From contig NZ_LZJF01000122.1 of the NCBI RefSeq assembly GCF_001666835.1, positions 1 through 64,000 on the forward strand: 64,000 bases of DNA, given 5' to 3'. The position numbers and the translations under genes were made by a program. The notes under the pieces are model-generated. The model saw only the letters and a list, made by a program, of their open reading frames with translations. It was not told the DNA's origin and did no database searches. This document shows positions 59,230 to 64,000 of the stretch, piece after piece. Position 1 is the first letter of the stretch; each line of letters opens with the position of its first letter. The DNA is from Mycobacterium sp. E3251. Lineage in GTDB: Bacteria; Actinomycetota; Actinomycetes; Mycobacteriales; Mycobacteriaceae.

Positions 59230-60597
59230 ATGCGCCCATACCACGTTGCAATCGTCGGCTCCGGACCGTCGGGATTCTTCGCCGCGTCATCCTTGCTGAA
59301 GGCGGCCGATGCGTCCGAGGACATCGATGTGGCCGTCGACATGCTGGAAATGCTGCCCACCCCGTGGGGGCTGGTGCGCTCCGGCGTCGCACCCGACCAT
59401 CCGAAGATCAAGTCGATCAGCAAGCAGTTCGAAAAGACCGCCGAAGATCCCCGCTTCCGGTTCTTCGGCAACGTGGTGGTCGGTGAGCACGTGCAGTCCA
59501 GTGAGCTGGCCGAACGCTACGACGCCGTCGTCTATGCCGTCGGTGCGCAGTCCGACCGCGCGCTCAACATCCCCGGGGAGGAGCTGCCGGGCAGTGTCGC
59601 CGCCGTCGACTTCGTCGGCTGGTACAACGCGCATCCCAGCTTCGAGGAGGCGACGCCCGACCTTTCGGGCGCCCGCGCCGTGGTGGTCGGCAACGGCAAC
59701 GTTGCACTCGACGTGGCACGCATCCTGGTCACCGATCCCGACGTGCTGGGCGCCACCGACATCGCCGATCACGCGCTCGAGTCACTGCGGCCGTGCGGCG
59801 TCGAGGAAGTGGTGGTCCTCGGCCGGCGCGGACCCCTGCAAACCGCCTTCACCACCCTCGAACTGCGTGAGCTGGGAGACCTCGAAGGCGTCGACGTGAT
59901 CGTCGATCCCGCCCAGCTGGAGGGCATCACCGACGAGGACGCCGCCGCGGCCGGCAAGACGGCCAAGCAGAACATCAACGTGCTCCGTGGCTATGCACAG
60001 CGCGAGCCGCGCCCCGGTCACCGCCGGATCGTGCTGCGTTTCATGACCTCGCCCATCGAGATCAAGGGCGAGGACAGGGTGGAGCGGATCGTGCTGGGCC
60101 GCAACGAACTGGTGACCGACGAGAACGGGCGGGTGTCGGCGAAGGACACGGGCGAGCGCGAGGAGTTGCCGGTTCAGCTGGTGGTGCGGTCGGTCGGCTA
60201 CCGCGGTGTGCCGACACCGGGGCTGCCGTTCGACGAGAAGACGGCGACGATCCCCAACGCCGCGGGCCGGGTGGAGGGTAGCCGCAACGAATACGTCGTC
60301 GGTTGGATCAAGCGCGGGCCGACCGGTGTCATCGGCACCAATAAGAAGGACTCCCAGGACACGGTCGACACCCTGCTCGCCGACCTGGACCGCGCGAAAG
60401 AAGGCGGCATGGCCGAGTTCCCCGAGGACCACGCCGACAAGTTGGCCGAGTGGCTCGCCTCACGCCAGCCCAAGCTGGTGACCTCGGCGCACTGGGAGAT
60501 CATCGACCGCCATGAGCGGGCGGCCGGCGAGCCGCACGGCCGCCCCCGCGTCAAGCTGCCCAACCTGGCCGAGCTGCTGCGGATCAGCCACGGCTGA
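59230..60597 (+). CDS. fprA: NADPH-ferredoxin reductase FprA
   Basis: A 455-residue adrenodoxin-reductase-type flavoprotein. FAD site: VAIVGSGPSGFFAASSLL. Then MLPTPWGLVRSGVAPDHPKIK, NADP site VVVGNGNVALDVARIL with VLGRRGPLQTAFT, and VGWIKRGPTGVIGTNKKDS near the C-terminus. It passes electrons from NADPH to ferredoxins. It is divergent from prfB as in M. tuberculosis Rv3106. It converges with the haemoglobin gene with no gap. Confidence 0.95.
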   Translation: MRPYHVAIVGSGPSGFFAASSLLKAADASEDIDVAVDMLEMLPTPWGLVRSGVAPDHPKIKSISKQFEKTAEDPRFRFFGNVVVGEHVQSSELAERYDAVVYAVGAQSDRALNIPGEELPGSVAAVDFVGWYNAHPSFEEATPDLSGARAVVVGNGNVALDVARILVTDPDVLGATDIADHALESLRPCGVEEVVVLGRRGPLQTAFTTLELRELGDLEGVDVIVDPAQLEGITDEDAAAAGKTAKQNINVLRGYAQREPRPGHRRIVLRFMTSPIEIKGEDRVERIVLGRNELVTDENGRVSAKDTGEREELPVQLVVRSVGYRGVPTPGLPFDEKTATIPNAAGRVEGSRNEYVVGWIKRGPTGVIGTNKKDSQDTVDTLLADLDRAKEGGMAEFPEDHADKLAEWLASRQPKLVTSAHWEIIDRHERAAGEPHGRPRVKLPNLAELLRISHG

Positions 60598-61020
60598 TCA
60601 GGGGGCGACGGTGGCGAGCAGTTCGGGCGCATCGAGTCCGGTCAGCCGGCGGTGCATGGCCCAGGCGATCCTGGCGGCCTGAACCTTCGCCCGGTCCGCG
60701 GCCGGTCCGCGGTACATGTCGTCGACCGTGTCGTGCCAGATGGTGAGCCACCGCAGGAAGTGACGGTTGGACAGCGGGGTGCGCCGGTGAATGTCCCGGT
60801 GCGCCTGCAGCGCGCTACCGCGGTAGCGGCCCGCGCGAAACAACACGGTCTCCCAGAAATCGCACATCGTCGGCACGTGCGCGTCCAACCCGACGGCGCG
60901 CAGTCCGGCGAACGGCTCGGCCAAAACCTCGTCATTCAGCGCCCGCCCATAAAAGCGGCGCAGCAACGCCTCCACGTCGGCGCGGTCGGTCAGATCCGCA
61001 CTCGCTTCAGCCATCGCCAC
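60598..61020 (-). CDS. Group III truncated haemoglobin
   Basis: A 140-residue globin. It has ADVEALLRRFYGRALNDEVLAEPF, FWETVLFRAGRYRGSALQAH with the region before the proximal His, HRRTPLSNRHFLRWLTIWHDTVDDMY with proximal His candidates, and a final helix KVQAARIAWAMHRRL. This fits trHb group III (P). Group III globins bind NO and O2 tightly. It starts nine bases after the universal stress protein stop, so both belong to the DosR-boxed leftward unit. Confidence 0.87.
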   Translation of the reverse strand: MAMAEASADLTDRADVEALLRRFYGRALNDEVLAEPFAGLRAVGLDAHVPTMCDFWETVLFRAGRYRGSALQAHRDIHRRTPLSNRHFLRWLTIWHDTVDDMYRGPAADRAKVQAARIAWAMHRRLTGLDAPELLATVAP

Positions 61021-61029
61021 ACCCCACCC

Positions 61030-61815
61030 TCATAAGTTGCTGCACCGGATCACCAGCACGGAATGCGCCGCGTTGCAGGCCTGCTCAGCGGCATGAGAGT
61101 CGGTGACCAGCAACTGGCCCGCTTCGGAGTGGGCGCGGATGTATTGCTCCACACTGCCCCGCACGATCGCGGACTCCACCCGGACGTCGGGATACAGCCG
61201 CGTCCACCGCCCAAGTCGTCGACTCAATTGCGCTTGCGCCGAACGCGTTCCATCGTGCGCGTCCTCGGGGCATACCCAGAGCGCGTGCAGTGTGGCTCCG
61301 CGCAGCCTGGCCTCGTCGAACGCGTGCCGCAGCACCATGCCGTTGTCGACGTCGACCACGACGCTGTCGACCTTCGGGGGTGTCGACCGTCTCGCAGGCT
61401 GATGGATCACGGCCAGCGGGCACCGGGCAGAGCGGGCCAAGGAGGTTGCTACGGAGGGTTCGCCATGGCAGGCATGGTTCAGCCCGATGGAACCGATACA
61501 CATCATGGCCGCCGACCTCGACTCCTCGGTCAGCTTGGTCAGCGGCCTCCCGCAAACGATCTCGGTTTCGACCTGGACGGGAACGCCGGTGGCGTCGACG
61601 GACCGATGGGCTTCGGCAAGCGCCGTCCGTGCTGCGGCGAGGCGCGTCTCGCACGCGTGCGCGCTGGAGGCGTCCTGCGGATCGACGACGTAGATCAACC
61701 GCATTGGGATGTTCCGGCTGGCCGCCTCATCGAGGGCCCACAGTGCCGCCTGCGTCGCCGCCCTCGATCCGTCCACCCCTACGACGACCGCCGGACCTGG
61801 ATGGCTATTGCTCAT
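61030..61815 (-). CDS. Universal stress protein, Rv3134c-like
   Basis: A 261-residue tandem USP-fold protein: VVVGVDGSRAATQAALWALDEAASRNIPMRLIYVVDPQD, ETEIVCGRPLTKLTEESRSAAMMCIGS, VDNGMVLRHAFDEARLRGATL, SRRLGRWTRLYPDVRVESAIVRG, and GQLLVTDSHAAE. This reads like Rv3134c, the first gene of the M. tuberculosis dosR operon, not like ordinary ATP-binding USPs. No dosR or dosS follows here; a haemoglobin gene does. Two DosR-type boxes lie upstream. Confidence 0.88.
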   Translation of the reverse strand: MSNSHPGPAVVVGVDGSRAATQAALWALDEAASRNIPMRLIYVVDPQDASSAHACETRLAAARTALAEAHRSVDATGVPVQVETEIVCGRPLTKLTEESRSAAMMCIGSIGLNHACHGEPSVATSLARSARCPLAVIHQPARRSTPPKVDSVVVDVDNGMVLRHAFDEARLRGATLHALWVCPEDAHDGTRSAQAQLSRRLGRWTRLYPDVRVESAIVRGSVEQYIRAHSEAGQLLVTDSHAAEQACNAAHSVLVIRCSNL

Positions 61816-61897
61816 CGCGGTCTCCTCTGCTGAGCTGTACGCGGGGAACTTTCACGTCGCTCAGCCACGACGGTATGGCCGGGAACGTCTCTGCCCC

Positions 61898-61912
61898 AGG
61901 GGCATTGGTCCC
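61898..61912. promoter_or_regulatory. DosR-type box 1
   Basis: On the minus strand GGGACCAATGCCCCT, which agrees with the published DosR consensus GGGACTTNNGNCCCT at all but two fixed positions. Its left edge is 83 bases from the USP start. Confidence 0.6.
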
Positions 61913-61919
61913 GAAATCG

Positions 61920-61934
61920 AGGCCATTGGCCCCT
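61920..61934. promoter_or_regulatory. DosR-type box 2
   Basis: AGGCCATTGGCCCCT on the plus strand, a weaker match to the DosR consensus. Its centre is 22 bases (two helical turns) from box 1 and its end is 76 bases from the nitric oxide reductase start. Confidence 0.5.
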
Positions 61935-62009
61935 GGGACCAGCGGCGGCGGGAATTGGCGTTCCCACCGCGATGACAAGCGAACACGCTTGAAGACGGGA
62001 GACCCGCAG

Positions 62010-64000
62010 ATGGCCGCTCAACAGACCGCTCGACCGACTTCCTCGCAGCCGCTGGTCGGCAAAGGCTGGATTCAGGGCGTCGCCCTGGTGATGATCTTCG
62101 GCTTCCTGGTCATGGGCATCCTGGCCTACCGCACGTACTCGGCGTCGATGCCGATGCCGGACAAGGTCGTCAACGAGTCGGGCCAGCTGCTGTTCACCGG
62201 CGACGACATCACCCGGGGGCAGGAGCTCTACCAGACGCGCGGCCTCATGGAATACGGCTCGGTGCTGGGGCATGGCGCCTACCTGGGGCCCGACTACACC
62301 GCGGAGTACCTGCGAATGGCGACGCAGGACGTGGGCGATCAGCTACGGGCGCAGGGGGTCGCCGATCCGCGTGACCGGGTGGTCACCGAATTCCGCACCA
62401 ACCGCTACAACGGCAACACCAAGACGTTGGTGTTCACCGACCGGCAGGCCGCGGCGTTCGAGCACATTCAGCGCCACTACGCCGCTTTCTTCGGCGAGAA
62501 CTCGACGAAATACGGGCTACTGCCCCAGATGATCACCGACAAGGCGCAGATCCACGACCTGACGGCGTTCTTCGCATGGACGGCCTGGGCGGGGGCGGCC
62601 GAACGCCCCGGCCACAAGTACAGCTACACCAACAACTGGCCGGCCGAATCGCGCGTCGACAACGGGCCCACCGCGCCGGTGATCGTGTGGTCGGCGCTGT
62701 CGCTGATCGCGCTGCTGGGTGGCATCGGCGTCATGTTCGCGGTCTACGGGCGCTGGAGCCAGAAGGTCGGCTGGCACGGGGCGGAGTCGTCCACGCTGTC
62801 CTTCCGCCAGCCCGGCGAAGTGAGCCTGACGCCCGCGCAGCGGGCCACGATCTGGTTCTTCGCGATCGTGTCGGTGTTGTTCCTGGCGCAGACGCTGTTG
62901 GGCGCGGCGGCCGAGCATTACCGGGCCGACCTGTCGAACTTTTTCGGGCTGGATCTGGCCCGCGTGCTGCCCTACAACCTCGCCCGCACCTGGCATGTGC
63001 AACTGTCGCTGTTCTGGACCGCGGCGGCTTTCCTGGCCGGTGGCATTTTCCTGGTGCCGTTCATCGCCCGCCGCGAACCGCGCCGTCAGGGCTTGCTGGC
63101 CTACGTGTTGCTGGGCGCGGTCGCGGTAGTGGTGTTCGGATCGCTGATCTGCGAGGCACTCTCGATCTACGGAGTGATCCCGCACGGGCTGCTGTCCCAG
63201 CAGTGGGAGTATCTCGACCTGCCGCGGCTGTTTCAGATCCTGCTGATCATCGGCATGTTCGTGTGGATTGCGATCATCTTCCGGGGCATGCGCGCGCGCC
63301 TCAAAGGCGAATCGAAGATGAACATGCCGTGGTTGTTCTTCTTCTCCGGGCTGGCGATCCCGGCGTTCTACACCGTCGGGCTATTGGCCAGCAGCGGCAC
63401 GCATTACACCGTCGCCGAATTCTGGCGGTTCTGGGTGGTGCACCTGTGGGTCGAGGACTTCCTCGAGCTGTTCACCACGGTGATGGTGGCCTACATGTTC
63501 GTGTTGCTCGGCGTGGTGCGCGAACGGATCGCGCTGGGCGTGATCTTTCTCGACGTAATCCTGTATTCCGCGGGCGGGGTCATCGGCACCATGCACCACC
63601 TGTACTTCTCCGGCACCCCGGTGGAACACATGGCGCTTGGCGCGTTCTTCTCGGCGGCAGAGGTCATTCCGTTGACCTTCCTCACCGTCGAGGCATGGGC
63701 GTTCCTGCAGCTGGGTTCGCGACAGCAGTCGGGTGACGCCAAACCCTTCCCGCATCGCTGGGCGGTCATGTTTCTGGTCGCCGTCGGATTCTGGAACTTC
63801 CTGGGCGCAGGCATCTTCGGCTTCCTGATCAACCTGCCGATCGTGTCCTACTACCAGATCGGCACCGCACTGACCGCCAACCATGCCCACGGCGCGATGA
63901 TGGGGGTCTACGGCATGCTCGCCGTCGGCCTGGCCATGTTCGCGTTCCGCTACGTGATCCCGGCCGACAAGTGGCCGGAGAAGTTGGCGCGAACCTCGTT
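62010..64000 (+). CDS. norB: Quinol-dependent nitric oxide reductase (qNor), 3' end outside window
   Basis: From ATG 62010 the frame is open to the window end (663 codons visible). The N-terminal extension after TM1 has GQELYQTRGLMEYGSVLGHGAYLGPDYT, as in single-subunit qNor. The haem-copper oxidase-type core has His329 (TWHVQLSLFW), His478 and Glu482 (HLWVEDFLELF), His529-His530 (TMHHLYF), and His625/His627 (ANHAHGAMMG). It reduces NO to N2O with electrons from quinol. M. tuberculosis has no such gene that I recall. The divergent partner unit encodes a USP and a truncated haemoglobin. Confidence 0.92.
   Translation, partial: MAAQQTARPTSSQPLVGKGWIQGVALVMIFGFLVMGILAYRTYSASMPMPDKVVNESGQLLFTGDDITRGQELYQTRGLMEYGSVLGHGAYLGPDYTAEYLRMATQDVGDQLRAQGVADPRDRVVTEFRTNRYNGNTKTLVFTDRQAAAFEHIQRHYAAFFGENSTKYGLLPQMITDKAQIHDLTAFFAWTAWAGAAERPGHKYSYTNNWPAESRVDNGPTAPVIVWSALSLIALLGGIGVMFAVYGRWSQKVGWHGAESSTLSFRQPGEVSLTPAQRATIWFFAIVSVLFLAQTLLGAAAEHYRADLSNFFGLDLARVLPYNLARTWHVQLSLFWTAAAFLAGGIFLVPFIARREPRRQGLLAYVLLGAVAVVVFGSLICEALSIYGVIPHGLLSQQWEYLDLPRLFQILLIIGMFVWIAIIFRGMRARLKGESKMNMPWLFFFSGLAIPAFYTVGLLASSGTHYTVAEFWRFWVVHLWVEDFLELFTTVMVAYMFVLLGVVRERIALGVIFLDVILYSAGGVIGTMHHLYFSGTPVEHMALGAFFSAAEVIPLTFLTVEAWAFLQLGSRQQSGDAKPFPHRWAVMFLVAVGFWNFLGAGIFGFLINLPIVSYYQIGTALTANHAHGAMMGVYGMLAVGLAMFAFRYVIPADKWPEKLARTS

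Overview
The window is a contiguous piece of a high-GC mycobacterial chromosome, most likely a slow-growing non-tuberculous Mycobacterium. The evidence is an MmpS/MmpL pair, an MspA-type porin, three F420-dependent (LLM) oxidoreductases, a 13E12-type DUF222/HNH gene under an actinobacterial LexA box, mycothiol-type enzymes, and a tmRNA whose tag reads ADSHQRDYALAA. Several blocks match the known M. tuberculosis order: mmr (Rv3065), pgm-crcB-crcB-LLM-DUF488-HNH-DsbA-citE (around Rv3068c-Rv3075c), an Rv3079c homologue, and Rv3099c-smpB-ftsX-ftsE-Rv3103c-mscS-prfB-fprA (Rv3099c-Rv3106). Between these blocks lie long stretches that differ from M. tuberculosis. I made these comparisons from memory, not by a search.

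Layout. 0-6.7 kb: the end of an AdhE-like iron alcohol dehydrogenase, an F420 oxidoreductase, a PknH-type sensor lipoprotein, an MspA porin, a hydrolase/DoxX pair, mmr and a dehalogenase-like hydrolase. 6.9-17.5 kb: an E. coli-type glycogen phosphorylase, cell-envelope proteins of unknown function, an mmpS-mmpL operon behind a perfect 27-bp palindrome, an SDR and small proteins. 17.5-22.7 kb: a divergent marR/quinone-oxidoreductase pair with three operator repeats, an operon of a di-iron-like PF10118 protein with its own ferredoxin and ferredoxin reductase, a Tat-exported DUF1906 protein and tRNA-Ala(GGC). 22.7-31.3 kb: the conserved pgm/crcB/citE block. 31.5-35.4 kb: a stress cluster (ferritin-like, WGxxGxxG-CTERM, hemerythrin, SelO) with three SigF-type promoters. 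35.4-40.5 kb: small membrane and secreted proteins, a PhyH dioxygenase and a DMT transporter.

40.7-52 kb is the most accessory part. It holds UDP-xylose synthase, a short coupled ORF, a GT1 glycosyltransferase and an O-methyltransferase; a universal stress protein; three exported cell-wall enzymes (M15 peptidase, serine beta-lactamase-like hydrolase, PGRP amidase); a small ANTAR operon behind two similar RNA hairpins; a TSP-repeat secreted protein that overlaps the ANTAR gene; a cutinase; gene remnants; and a lipoprotein aldose epimerase. A 20/21-bp copy of the 3' end of ssrA lies 2.75 kb downstream of ssrA and suggests an old integration event. 52-59 kb is the conserved ssrA / smpB-ftsEX / prfB core.

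The right end (59-64 kb) carries fprA and a probable nitric-oxide defence unit. A Rv3134c-like universal stress protein and a group III truncated haemoglobin are transcribed leftward and a quinol-dependent nitric oxide reductase rightward. Two DosR-type boxes sit 22 bp apart in the shared intergenic region. The reductase runs off the end of the window. Throughout, neighbouring genes are coupled by 4-base stop/start overlaps (ATGA, GTGA, TTGA), and one case may use CTGA.
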